Assembly: GCA_964058805.1 (NCBI GenBank)
Contig: CAXKVV010002116.1
Coordinates: forward strand, 1-15,976
Direction of reading: 5' to 3'
Length of the DNA: 15,976 nucleotides
DNA from: Schoenoplectus triqueter
Taxonomy: Eukaryota; Streptophyta; Magnoliopsida; Poales; Cyperaceae
Both the position numbers and the translations under genes were made by a program. Numbering within the stretch: position 1 is the stretch's first letter; every line of letters starts with the position of its first letter. Under the pieces are notes generated by a model. The model ran no database searches, was not told the origin of the DNA, and saw only the letters and a list, made by a program, of their open reading frames with translations. Shown here one piece after another: positions 1-9,232 of this stretch.

Positions 1-861
1 ACCCGAGGCCCTCGTTACCGCCGAAAACGAGACCGAGAGCGCAAAACATGAAAACAGGACCCGAGGCCCTCCGGACCGCCAAAAACAAGTCCGGGCGCGC
101 AAAACATGAAAACGAAACCGGACGCCATCAGTTCCGTCGAAAATGAGTCCGGGAGCGCAAAACATGAAAACGGAACCCGAGGCCCTCGTTACCGCCGAAA
201 ACGAGGCCGGGAGCGCAAAACTTGAAAACTGGACCCGAGGCCCTCTGGAACGCCGAAAACAACTCCGGGCGCGCAAAACATGAAACCGGGACCCGGCGCC
301 ATCGGTACCGGCGAAAACGAGTCCGAGAGCGCAAAACATGAAAACGGGACCCGAGGCCCTTGGGACCGCCGAAAACGAGTCCGGGGGCGCAAAACATGAA
401 AACGGGACCCGACGCCATCGGTACCGGCGAAAACGAGTCCGGGAGCGCAAAACATGAAAACGGGACCCGAGGCCCTTGGGACCGCCGAAAACGAGTCCGG
501 GGGCGCAAAACATGAAAACGGGACCCGACGCCATCGGTACCGCAGAAAACGAGTCTGGGGGCGCAAAACTTGAAAACGGGACCCGATGCACTCGGCACCG
601 CCGAAAACGAATCAGGGAGCGCAAAACATGAAAATGGGACCCGACGCCCTCGGTACCCCAGAAAATGATACCGGGCGCGCAAAACGTGGAAACGGGACCC
701 GACGCCCTCGGTACCCCCGAAAACGAGTCCGAGCGCGCAAAACATGAAAACGGGACCCGACGCCCTAGGGACCGCCGAAAACGAGTCCGGGAGCGCAAAA
801 CATGAAAACGGGCCCGACGCCATCGATACCACCGAAAACGAGTTCGGGGGCGTAAAACATG
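1..861 (+). repeat. segmental duplication S, copy 1 (about 15 units)
   Basis: Matches 9233-10093 at a constant offset of 9232 with only two differences seen: T at 635 against C at 9867, and C at 678 against T at 9910. Both are C/T changes at CpG sites. Rare private features are shared, such as GGCGAAAACG (missing the usual CCG), GGGCCCGAC with one base lost near 812, and ACTTGAAAACTGG near 222. The copy may extend left of the window. The match ends at 862, where CATGAAAAC faces CATGTAAAC and the units then differ. Confidence 0.95.
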
Positions 862-1097
862 AAAACGGGACCCGACGCCATCTGTACCGCCGAAAATGAG
901 TCTGGGGGACAAAACTTGAAAACGGGACCCGATGCACTCGGCACCGCCTAAAACGAGTCAGGGAGCGCAAAACATGAAAACGGGACCCGACTCCCTTGGT
1001 ACCGCCGAAAACGAGTCGGGGCGCGCAAACATGAAAACGGGACCCGACGCCATCGATACCGCCGAAAACGAGTCCGGGCGCGTAAAACATGAAAACG

Positions 1098-1316
1098 GGG
1101 CTCGCCGCACTCGGCACCACCGAAAATGAGTTCGGGAGCGCAAAACATCAAAACGGGACCCCACGCCCACGGTACCGCCGAAAATGAGTCGGGGTGCGCA
1201 AAACATGAAAACGGGACCCGACGCCATCGGTACCGTCGAAAACGATACCGGGCGCGCAAAACATGAAAACGGGACCCGACGCCCTCGGTACCCCCGAAAA
1301 CGAGTCCGGGCGCGCA
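1098..1316 (+). repeat. module N, copy 1
   Basis: 219-bp ordered set of four units: CACTCGGCACC with GAAAATGAGTTCGGG; CCACGCCCACGGTACC with GAAAATGAGTCGGGG; GCCATCGGTACCGTCG with AACGATACC; and GCCCTCGGTACCCCCG. It recurs at near-constant length at four more places. Confidence 0.85.
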
Positions 1317-2139
1317 AAACATGAAAACGGGACCCGACGCCCTCGGGACCGCCGAAAATGAGTCCGGGCGCGCAAAACATGAAAACGGGACCCGACGCCC
1401 TAAGGACCGCCGAAAACGAGTTCGGGAGCGCAAAACATGAAAATGGGACCGGACGCCATCGGTACCGCCGAAAACGAGTCCGGGGGCGCAAAACATGAAA
1501 ACGGGACCCGACGCCATCGGTACCGCCGAAAACAAGTCCGGGCGCGCAAAAGATTAAAACGGAACCGGACGTCCTCGGTACCGCCGGAAAAGAGTTCGGG
1601 AGCGCAAAACATGAAAACGGGGCCCGACGCCATCGGTACTGCCGAAAATGAGTCCGGGCGCGCAAAACATGAAAACGGGACCCGAAGCCATCGGTACCGC
1701 CGAAAACGAGTCCGGGCGCGCAAAATATGAAAACGGAACCGGACGCCGTCGGTACCGCCGAAAACGAGTCCGGGAGCGCAAAACTTGAAAACGGGACCCA
1801 ATGCACTCGGCACCGCCGAAAACGAGTCAGTGAGCGCAAAACATGAAAACGGGACACGACACCCTTGGTACCGCCGAAAACGACTCGGGGCGCGCAAACA
1901 TGAAAACGGCACCCGACGCAATTGGCTCCGCCGAAAACAAGACCGGGAGCGTAAAACATTAAAACGGGACCCGAGGCCCTCGTGACCGCCGAAAACGAGT
2001 CTGGGAGCGCAAAACATGAAAGCGGGACCGGACGCCCACGATACCGCCGAAAACAAGTCAGGGCGCGCAATACATGAAAACGGGACCCGACGCCATCAGT
2101 ACCGCCGAAAACAAGTCTAGGCGCGCAAAACATGAAAAC

Positions 2140-2358
2140 GGGGCCCGACGCACTCGGCACAGCCGAAAATGAGTTCGGGAGCGCAAAACATAAAAACAGG
2201 ACCCTACGCCCACGGTACCGCCGAAAATGAGTTGGGGCGCGCAAAACATGAAAACGGGACCCCCCGCCATCGTTACCGTCGAAAACGATACCGGGCGCGC
2301 AAAACATGAAAACGGGACCCGACGCCCTCGGTACCCCCGAAAACGAGTTTGGGCGCGC
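2140..2358 (+). repeat. module N, copy 2
   Basis: Same four-unit order and the same 219-bp length as copy 1. Differences include GCCATCGTTACCGTCG in the third unit. Confidence 0.85.
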
Positions 2359-2486
2359 AAAACATGAAAACCGGACCCGACCCCTTGGGACCGCCGTAAA
2401 CGAGTCCGGGCGCGCAAAACATGAAAACGGGACCCGACGCCCTAGGGACCACCGAAAACGAGTCTGGGAGCGCAAAACATGAAAAC

Positions 2487-2748
2487 GGGACCCCACGCCC
2501 TCGTTACCGCCGAAAACGACTCCGGGGGCGCAAAACTTGAAAAAGGGACCCGATGCACTCGGAACCACCGAAAACGAGTCCGGGAGCACAAAACATGAAA
2601 AAGGGACCTGACGCCATCGGTACCTCCGTAAACGAGTCGGGGTGTGCAAACATGAAAACGGGACCCGACGCACTCGGCTCCGCCGAAAACAAGACCGGGA
2701 GCGTAAAACATTAAAATGGGTACCGACGACATCGATACCGCCGAAAAC
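2487..2748 (+). repeat. module M, copy 1
   Basis: Ordered set of about 4.5 units. It opens with GGGACCCCACGCCCTCGTTA, passes through GATGCACTCGGAACC (preceded by ACTTGAAAAAGGG), a GACGCCATCGGTACC-type unit and GACGCACTCGGCTCC with GAAAACAAGACC, and ends at GACGACATCGATACC. The same order occurs at four other places. Confidence 0.85.
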
Positions 2749-3285
2749 GAGTCCGGGGGCGCAAAACATGAAAACGGGACCCGACGCCATCGGTACCGCC
2801 GAAAACGAGTTCGGGCGCGCAAAACATGAAAACGGGACCCGACGCCATCGGTACCGTCGAAAACGATACCGGGCGCGCAAAACATGAAAACGGGACCCGA
2901 CGCCCTAGGGACCGCCGAAAACGAGTCCGGGCGCGCAAAATATGAAAACAGAACCGGACGCCATCGGTACCGCCGAAAATGAGTCCGGGGCGCGCAAAAC
3001 ATGGAAACGGGACCCGATGCCCTCGGTACCCCCGAAAACGAGTCCGGGCGCGCAAAATGTGAAAACGGGACCCCACGCCCTCGTTACCGCCGAAAACGTG
3101 TCCGGGGGCGCAAAACTTGAAAAAGGGACCCGATGCACTCGGAACCACCGAAAATGAGTCCAGGAGCACAAAACATGAAAAAGGGACCCGACGCCATCGG
3201 TACCGCCGTAGTCGGGGCGCGCAAACATGAAAACGGGAACCGACGCACTCGGCTCCGCCGAAAACAAGACCGGGAGCGTAAAACA
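2711..3285 (+). repeat. higher-order block H, copy 1 (10 units, 575 bp)
   Basis: Starts at TTAAAATGGGTACCGACGAC and runs to the next occurrence of the same start at 3286. Its length is 10 x 58 minus 5, because one unit near 3209 lost AACGA (GCCGTAGTCGGGG in place of the longer form seen near 2626 and 3664). It contains two units, with GTCGAAAACGATACC and CCCTAGGGACC, that are absent from the next copy. Confidence 0.88.
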
Positions 3286-3322
3286 TTAAAATGGGTACCG
3301 ACGACATCGATACCGCCGAAAA
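3067..3322 (+). repeat. module M, copy 2
   Basis: Same unit order as 2487-2748 but shorter, owing to the 5-bp loss near 3209. It spans the boundary between H copies 1 and 2. Confidence 0.85.
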
Positions 3323-3749
3323 CGAGTCCGGGGGCGCAAAACATGAAAACGGGACCCGACGCCATCGGTACCGCCGAAAACGAGTTCGGGCGCGCAAAAC
3401 ATGAAAACGGGACCCGACGCCATTGGTACCGCCGAAAATGAGTCCGGGGCGCGCAAAACATGGAAACGGGACCCGATGCCCTCGGTACCCCCGAAAACGA
3501 GTCCGGGCGCGCAAAACGTGAAAACGGGACCCCACGCCCTCGTTACCGTCGAAAACGAGTCCGGGGGCGCAAAACATGAAATAGGAACCCGATGCACTCG
3601 GAACCACCGAAAACGAGTCCGGGAGCACAAAACATGAAAAAGGGACCCGACGCCATCAGTACCGTCGTAAACGAGTCGGGGCCCGCAAACATGAAAACGG
3701 GACCCGACGTACTCGGCTCTGCCGAAAACAAGACCGGGAGCGTAAAACA
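3286..3749 (+). repeat. higher-order block H, copy 2 (8 units, 464 bp)
   Basis: Same start and same unit order as the 2711-3285 block, but shorter by exactly two units (464 = 8 x 58). A third start occurs at 3750, after which the order diverges into more uniform GACGCCATCGGTACC units. The clean two-unit loss is what unequal exchange in register would give. Confidence 0.88.
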
Positions 3750-3786
3750 TTAAAATGGGTACCGACGACATCGATACCGCCGAAAA
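3526..3786 (+). repeat. module M, copy 3
   Basis: Same unit order as the first M copy, with local changes (ACATGAAATAGG in place of ACTTGAAAAAGG, and GGCTCTGCC in place of GGCTCCGCC). Confidence 0.82.
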
Positions 3787-4467
3787 CGAGTCCGGGGGCG
3801 CAAAACATGAAAACGGGACCCGACGCCATCGGTACCGCCGAAAAAGAGTTCGGGCGCGCAAAACATGAAAACGGGACCCGAGGCCATCGGTACCGCCGAA
3901 AAAGAGTCCGGGCACGCAAAACATGAAAACGGGACCCGACGCCATCGGTACCGCCGAAAACGAGTCCGGGCGCGCAAAACATGAAAACGGGACCCGACGC
4001 CATCGGTACCGCCGAAAACGAGTCCGGGCACGCAAAATATGAAAACGGGGCCCGACGCCATCGATACCGCCGAAAACGAGTCACGGCGCGCAAAACATGA
4101 AAACGAGACTCGACGCCATCGGTACCGCCGAAAACGAGTCCGGGCGCGCAAAATATGAAAACGGAACCGGACTCCATCGGTACCGCCGAAAACGAGTCCG
4201 GGAGCGCAAAACATGAAAACGGGACTTGAGGCCCTCTGGAACGCTGAAAACGAGTCCGGGCGCGCAAAACATGAAATCGGGACCCGACGCCATCGGTACC
4301 GCTGAAAACGAGTCTGGGGGCGCAAAACTTGAAAACGGGACCCGATGCACTCGGCACCGCCGAAAACGAGTCAGGGAGCGCAAAACATGAAAACGGGACC
4401 CGACGCCCATGGTACCGCCGAAAACGAGTCGGGGCGCGCAAACATGAAAACGGGACCCGACGCACTC

Positions 4468-4472
4468 GGCTC
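4468..4472 (+). repeat. target site duplication, left copy (GGCTC)
   Basis: GGCTC immediately precedes the TG end of the LTR and is repeated exactly after its CA end. It corresponds to unit positions 17-21 of a GACGCACTCGGCTCC-type satellite unit. Five bases is the usual duplication length for plant LTR retrotransposons. Confidence 0.9.
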
Positions 4473-4480
4473 TGATAGCG
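4473..4480 (-). repeat. LTR terminal inverted repeat, 3' end of the LTR
   Basis: TGATAGCG on the plus strand. It pairs with CGCCATCA at 5127-5134, whose reverse complement is TGATGGCG, giving 7 of 8 matches. It includes the canonical TG/CA dinucleotide termini. Confidence 0.75.
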
Positions 4481-4640
4481 TTCGAGCTATGAATCGTCCA
4501 AGGACACGCACACGTTCAACTATAAAATCACAACTGGAGGATACTCTCAACTCACAGCAGGATAAAAGAGGAGATAAACTCAACTCAAGATAAACTTTTT
4601 CAAAATAATTCAACAAGTGAGTTTACATTCAGAAATTAGG

Positions 4641-4649
4641 CTTTATATA
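4641..4649 (-). promoter_or_regulatory. putative LTR TATA box
   Basis: CTTTATATA on the plus strand reads TATATAAAG on the minus strand, a strong plant-type TATA box. It lies about 485 nt from the LTR 5' end and about 170 nt from its 3' end, as expected for the U3/R border. Transcription would start about 25-35 nt downstream, near 4610-4615, and run leftwards into the satellite. Activity cannot be judged from sequence alone. Confidence 0.6.
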
Positions 4650-5126
4650 GCCATACAACTCAACTCTAGAAACTTCCTACTAATTAATAACTCCTTAACT
4701 ATTTTTGCAAATATCAAAACACAATAGAAATAACATTAAATACTACTGTTAATTCCAAAATATAATTAAAACATAGAAAGACTCAAAGACAAGTTCCAAG
4801 AAACTAAATGCTGGCTGGCTCCTCAGTAACCACGCTCACTTGACATGAGGTTTTGACCAAGAAGACTCTGGAATCCGGAGAAACTCAAAACATAACAAAG
4901 ATAGTCCATTTCATCATCTGAACACAGAAATTTGAATCAACCAAATCCGAGCCTTTATGAGAGAGTTATGCCCAAAATACTGGCCCAGTACGAATCTGTC
5001 CAGAGAGCTGCTGTTTCGTAAATTAATTGTAAATATGACTTGGGCCTGGTTCTTCAAACTGAGAACTGTTCCAGAACTTACTTTCTGGATCATGATTGTT
5101 CACCTGTAGACCTTCCATGACTTGAT

Positions 5127-5134
5127 CGCCATCA
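5127..5134 (-). repeat. LTR terminal inverted repeat, 5' end of the LTR
   Basis: CGCCATCA on the plus strand, so the LTR reads TGATGGCG at its minus-strand 5' end. It matches TGATAGCG at the other end in 7 of 8 positions. It happens to resemble the satellite CGCCATC motif, which makes the exact boundary easy to miss. The GGCTC duplication settles it. Confidence 0.75.
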
Positions 5135-5139
5135 GGCTC
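5135..5139 (+). repeat. target site duplication, right copy (GGCTC)
   Basis: Exact match to 4468-4472, directly after the CA terminus. The next bases (CGCCAAAAACAAGACC) continue the interrupted satellite unit with no loss. Compare the intact unit of the same type at about 3246-3285. Confidence 0.9.
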
Positions 5140-5466
5140 CGCCAAAAACAAGACCGGGAGCGTAAAACATTAAAACGGGACCCGAGGCCCTTGTTACCGC
5201 CGACAACGAGTCCGAGAGCGCAAAACAAGAAAACAGGACCGGACGCCCACGGTACCGCCGAAAACGAGTCAGGGCGCGCAAAACATGAAAACGGGACCCG
5301 ACGCCATCGGTACCGCCGAAAACGAGTTCGGGCGCGCAAAACATGAAAACGAGACCCGAGGCCCTCGGGACCGTCGAAAACGAGTCCGAGCACGCAAAAC
5401 ATGAAAACGGGACCCGACGCCCTCGGGACCGCCGAAAACAAGTCCGGGAGAGCAAAACATGAAAAT

Positions 5467-5686
5467 GGGGCTCGACGCACTCGGCACCGCCGAAAATGTG
5501 TTCGGGAGCGCAAAACATGAAAACGGGACCTCACGCTCACGGTACCGCCGCAAATGAGTCGGGGCACGCAAAACATGAAAACGGGACCCGACGCCATCGG
5601 TACCGTCGAAAACGATACCTGGCGCGCAAAACATGAATACGGGACCCGACGCCCTCGGTAACCCCGAAAACGAGTCCGGGCGCGCA
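5467..5686 (+). repeat. module N, copy 3
   Basis: Same order, about 220 bp. The last unit reads GGTAACCCCG, and the first has GAAAATGTGTTCGGG. Confidence 0.83.
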
Positions 5687-5872
5687 AAACATGATATTGG
5701 GACCCGACGCACTCGGCACCGTTGAAGATGAGTTCAGGAGCTTAAAACATGAAAACGGGACCCCACGCCCACGGTACCGCCGAAAATGAGTCGGGGCGCT
5801 CAAAACATGAAAACGGGACCCGATGCCCTCGGTACCCGCGAAAATGAGTCCGGTTGCGCAAAACGTGAAAAC

Positions 5873-6132
5873 GGGACCCCACGCCCTCGTTACCGCCGAA
5901 AACGAGTCCGGGGGCGCAAAACTTGAAAAAGGGACCCGATGCACTCGGAACCACCGAAAACAAGTCCGGGAGCGCAAAACATGAAAAAGGGACCTGACGC
6001 CATCGGTACCGCCGAAAACGAGTCGGGGCACGAAAACATGAAAACGGGACCAATGCACTCGGCTCCGCCGAAAACAAGACCAGGAGCGTAAAACATTAAA
6101 ACGGGTATCGACGACATCGATACCGCCGAAAA
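5873..6132 (+). repeat. module M, copy 4
   Basis: Same unit order right of the LTR. ACCAATGCACTCGGC replaces the usual ACCCGACGCACTCGGC near 6050, and AGACCAGGAGCG is shared with the copy at 8132. Confidence 0.85.
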
Positions 6133-6450
6133 CGAGTCCAGGGGCGCAACACATGAAAACGGGACCCGACGCCATCGGTACCGCCGAAAACGAATTCGGG
6201 CGCGCAAAACATGAAAACGGGACCCGACGCCCTCGGGACCGCCGATAACGAGTCCGGGAGCGCAAAACATGAAAACGGGGCCCGACGCCATCGATACCGC
6301 TGAAAACGAGTCAAGGCGCGCAAAACATGAAAACGGGACCCGACGCCCTCAGTACCGCCGAAAGCGAGTCCGGGCGCGCAAAAGATGAAAGCGGAACCGG
6401 ACGCCATCGGTACCGCCGAAAACGAGTCCGGGAGCGCAAAACATGAAAAC

Positions 6451-6669
6451 GGGGCTCGACGCCATCGATACCGCCGAAAATGAGTTCGGGAGCGCAAAAC
6501 ATGAAAACGCGACCCCACGCCCACGGTACCGCCGAAAATGAGTCGGGGCGCGCAAAACAAGAAAACGGGACCCGACGCCATCGGTACCCCTGAAAACGAT
6601 ACCGGGCGCGCAAAACATGAAAACGGGACCCGACGCCCTCGGTACACCCGAAAACGAGTCCGGGCGTGC
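6451..6669 (+). repeat. module N, copy 4
   Basis: Same order and length. The first unit carries GCCATCGATACC in place of GCACTCGGCACC. It leads directly into the 9-unit duplication, whose first unit is its last. Confidence 0.8.
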
Positions 6670-7162
6670 AAAACATGAAACCGGGACCCGACGCCCTCGA
6701 GACTGCCGAAAACGAGTCCGGGCGCGGAAAACATGAAAACGGGACTCGACACCCTCGGGACCGCCGAAAACGAGTCCGGGCGCGCAAAACATGAATACGG
6801 GAGCCGACGCCCTAGGGTCCGCCGAAAATGAGTCCGGGAGGGCAAAACATGAAAACGGGACCGGACGCCATCGGTACCGCCGAAAACGAGTCCGGGAGCG
6901 CAAAACATGAAAACGGGGCCCGACGCCATCGGTACCGACGAAAATGAGTCCGGGCGCGCAAAAGATGAAAACGGGACGCGACGCCATCGTTACCGCCGAA
7001 AACGAGTCCGGGCGCGCAAAATATGGAAACGGAACCGGACGCCATCGGTACCGCCGAAAACGAGTCCGGGAGCGCAAAAAATGAAAACGGGACCTGAGGC
7101 CCTCGTTACCGCCGAAAACGAGACCGGGAGCGCAAAACATGAAAACGGGACCCGAGGCCCTC
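6641..7162 (+). repeat. 9-unit tandem duplication, copy 1 (522 bp)
   Basis: Begins at GGTACACCCG and repeats at an offset of 522 (9 x 58). Only one difference from copy 2 was seen: T at 6746 against C at 7268. Private markers include GGTACACCCG, CTCGAGACTGCC, GGCGCGGAAAAC, GAATACGGGAGCC and GCAAAAAATG. Confidence 0.95.
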
Positions 7163-7684
7163 GGTACACCCGAAAACGAGTCCGGGCGTGCAAAACATGA
7201 AACCGGGACCCGACGCCCTCGAGACTGCCGAAAACGAGTCCGGGCGCGGAAAACATGAAAACGGGACCCGACACCCTCGGGACCGCCGAAAACGAGTCCG
7301 GGCGCGCAAAACATGAATACGGGAGCCGACGCCCTAGGGTCCGCCGAAAATGAGTCCGGGAGGGCAAAACATGAAAACGGGACCGGACGCCATCGGTACC
7401 GCCGAAAACGAGTCCGGGAGCGCAAAACATGAAAACGGGGCCCGACGCCATCGGTACCGACGAAAATGAGTCCGGGCGCGCAAAAGATGAAAACGGGACG
7501 CGACGCCATCGTTACCGCCGAAAACGAGTCCGGGCGCGCAAAATATGGAAACGGAACCGGACGCCATCGGTACCGCCGAAAACGAGTCCGGGAGCGCAAA
7601 AAATGAAAACGGGACCTGAGGCCCTCGTTACCGCCGAAAACGAGACCGGGAGCGCAAAACATGAAAACGGGACCCGAGGCCCTC
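7163..7684 (+). repeat. 9-unit tandem duplication, copy 2 (522 bp)
   Basis: Directly follows copy 1 and is nearly identical to it. It leaves the pattern at about 7684, where GGGACCGCC replaces GGTACACCC. Because 522 is divisible by 3, the duplication also appears as a tandem 174-residue repeat inside an artefactual minus-strand ORF. Confidence 0.95.
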
Positions 7685-8131
7685 GGGACCGCCGAAAACA
7701 AGTCCGGGCGCGCAAAACATGAAAACGGAACCGGACGCCATCGGTTCCGCCGAAAACGAGTTCGGGAGCGCAAAACATGAAAACGGGACATGATGCCCTC
7801 GTTACCACCGAAAACGAGACCGGGAGCGCAAAACATGAAAACGGGACCCCATGCCCTCTGGAACGCCGAAAACGACTCCGAGCGCGCAAAACATGAAACC
7901 GGGACCCGGCGCCATCGGTACCGCCGAAAAAGAGTCTGGGGGCGCAAAACTTGAAAACGGGACCCGATGCACTCGGCACCGCCGAAAACGAGTCAGGGAG
8001 CGCAAAACATGAAAACGGGACCCGACGCCCATGGTACCGCCGAAAATGAGTCGGGGCGCGCAAACATGAAAACGGGACCCGACGCCCTCGGTACCCCCGA
8101 AAACGAGTTCGGGTGCGCAAAACGTGAAAAC

Positions 8132-8392
8132 TGGACCCCACGCCCTCGTTACCGCCGAAAACGAGTCCGGGGGCGCAAAACTTGAAAAAGGGACCCGATG
8201 CACTCGGAACCATCGAAAACGAGTCCGGGAGCGCAAAACATGAAAAAGGGACCTGACGCCATCGGTACCGCCGAAAACGAGTCGGGGCGCGCAAACATGA
8301 AAACGGGACCCAACGCAGTCGGCTCCGCCGAAAACAAGACCAGGAGCGTAAAACATTAAAACAGGTACCGACGACATCGATACCGCCGAAAA
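8132..8392 (+). repeat. module M, copy 5
   Basis: Same unit order as the other M copies. It shares AGACCAGGAGCG and TTAAAAC with the 5873 copy rather than the AAGACCGGG/TTAAAATGGG form of the left segment, so the two right-hand copies form a subgroup. Confidence 0.85.
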
Positions 8393-8823
8393 TGAGTCGG
8401 GAGCGCAGAACATGAAAACGGGACCGGACGCCATCGGTACCGCCGAAAACGAGTCCGGGCGCACAAAATATGAAAACGGAACCGGACGCCATCGGTACCG
8501 CCGAAAACGAGTCCGGGAGCGCAAAAAAAAAACGGGACCCGACGCCCTCGGGACCGCCGAAAATGAGTCCGGGAGTGCAAAACATGAAAACGGGGCCCGA
8601 CGCCATCGATACCGCCGAAAACGAGTCAAGGCGCGCAAAACATGAAAACGGGACGCGACGCCCTCAGTACCGCCGAAAACGAGTCCGGGCGCGCAAAAGA
8701 TGAAAGCGGAACCGGACGCCATCGGTACCGCAGAAAACGAGTCCAGGAGCGCAAAACAATAAAACGGGGCTCGACGCCATCGATACCGCCGAAAACGAGT
8801 CCGGGCGCGTAAAACATGAAGAC

Positions 8824-9042
8824 GGGGCCCGACGCACTCGGCACCGCCGTAAATGAGTTCGGGAGCGCAAAACGTGAAAACGGGACCCCACGCCCACGGT
8901 ACCGCCGAAAATGAGTCGGGGCGCGCAAAACATGAAAACGGGACCGGACGCGATTGGTACCCCCGAAAACGATACCGGGCGCGCAAAACATGAAAACGGG
9001 ACCCGATGCCCTCGGTACCCCCGAAAACGAGTCCGGGCGCGC
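8824..9042 (+). repeat. module N, copy 5
   Basis: Same order and 219-bp length, lying upstream of segmental duplication S copy 2. Partial relatives with one unit missing occur near 10098 (no GATACC unit) and 14039 (no CCACGCCCACGG unit). Confidence 0.83.
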
Positions 9043-9232
9043 AAAACATGAAAACGGGACCGGACGCCATCGGTACCGCCGAAAACGAGTCGGGGAGCGC
9101 AAAACATGAAAACGGGGCCCGACGCCATCGGTACCGCCGAAAATGAGTCCGGGCGCGCAAAATATGAAAACGGAACCGCACGCCATCGGTACCGCCGAAA
9201 ACGAGTCCGGGAGCGCAAAACATGAAAACGGG

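Larger units (their letters stand above)
1..4472 (+). repeat. 58-bp satellite array, left segment
   Basis: Head-to-tail tandem repeat of a 58-bp unit, about 77 units, all in one orientation and continuing past the left window edge. Numbering the unit from GGGACCCGA (positions 1-9), it has a CGGTACCG palindrome at 16-23, GAAAACGAG at 26-34, GCGCGC at 40-45 and AAAACATGAAAAC at 46-58. Units differ mainly at positions 7-21, which defines variants such as GACGCCATCGGTACC, GACGCCCTCGGTACC, GAGGCCCTCGTTACC, GATGCACTCGGCACC, CCACGCCCACGGTACC and GACGCACTCGGCTCC. Position 41 is C, A or G. Small indels occur, for example GCAAACATG lacking one A, and a 5-bp loss near 3209. ORFs on both strands are artefacts of the repeat. 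Structural, centromeric or heterochromatic roles are possible, but the sequence does not show which. Confidence 0.97.
4473..5134 (-). mobile_element. solo LTR of an LTR retrotransposon, inserted in the satellite
   Basis: AT-rich 662-bp segment unrelated to the satellite around it. Its ends are TG and CA with imperfect inverted termini, and it is bordered by a 5-bp direct duplication, GGCTC. This is the standard signature of integrase-mediated LTR-retrotransposon insertion. The satellite on both sides joins perfectly when the element and one GGCTC are removed. Read on the minus strand it starts at 5134, has a TATA box about 485 nt in (4649-4641), and leaves about 170 nt for R-U5. No internal domain, primer binding site or polypurine tract is present, because satellite follows directly on each side. 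A lone LTR left by LTR-LTR recombination therefore fits best. A tiny non-autonomous element is the alternative. Three CTCAACTC(A/T) motifs (4546, 4579, 4659) lie in the TATA-proximal and downstream part. The family is not identified; the overall style suggests a plant. Confidence 0.88.

Noticed and set aside
1..4472. CRISPR-like pattern of conserved blocks at regular spacing
   Set aside because: The parts between conserved blocks are themselves conserved variants of the same 58-bp unit, not unique spacers. No cas gene is present and the context is eukaryotic.
4345..4593. 82-codon plus-strand ORF ending in an Arg/Thr-rich tail
   Set aside because: It runs from satellite across the left insertion boundary into the LTR, antisense to the LTR. 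Its tail vaguely recalls basic C-termini of retroelement polyproteins, but the TG terminus and target duplication place it inside the LTR, so it is a chance fusion.
5023..5118. 31-residue minus-strand ORF near the LTR 5' end (starts MEGLQVNNHD)
   Set aside because: It is short, lies upstream of the TATA box in U3, and has no recognisable family. It is probably chance, though conservation among related LTRs would reopen it.
4473..5134. Complete DNA transposon or MITE
   Set aside because: The TG...CA ends, the 5-bp duplication, the very short inverted termini and the internal TATA box fit an LTR better than a terminal-inverted-repeat element.
4473..5134. Intact LTR retrotransposon
   Set aside because: There is no second LTR, gag-pol, primer binding site or polypurine tract. 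Satellite continues directly on both sides.
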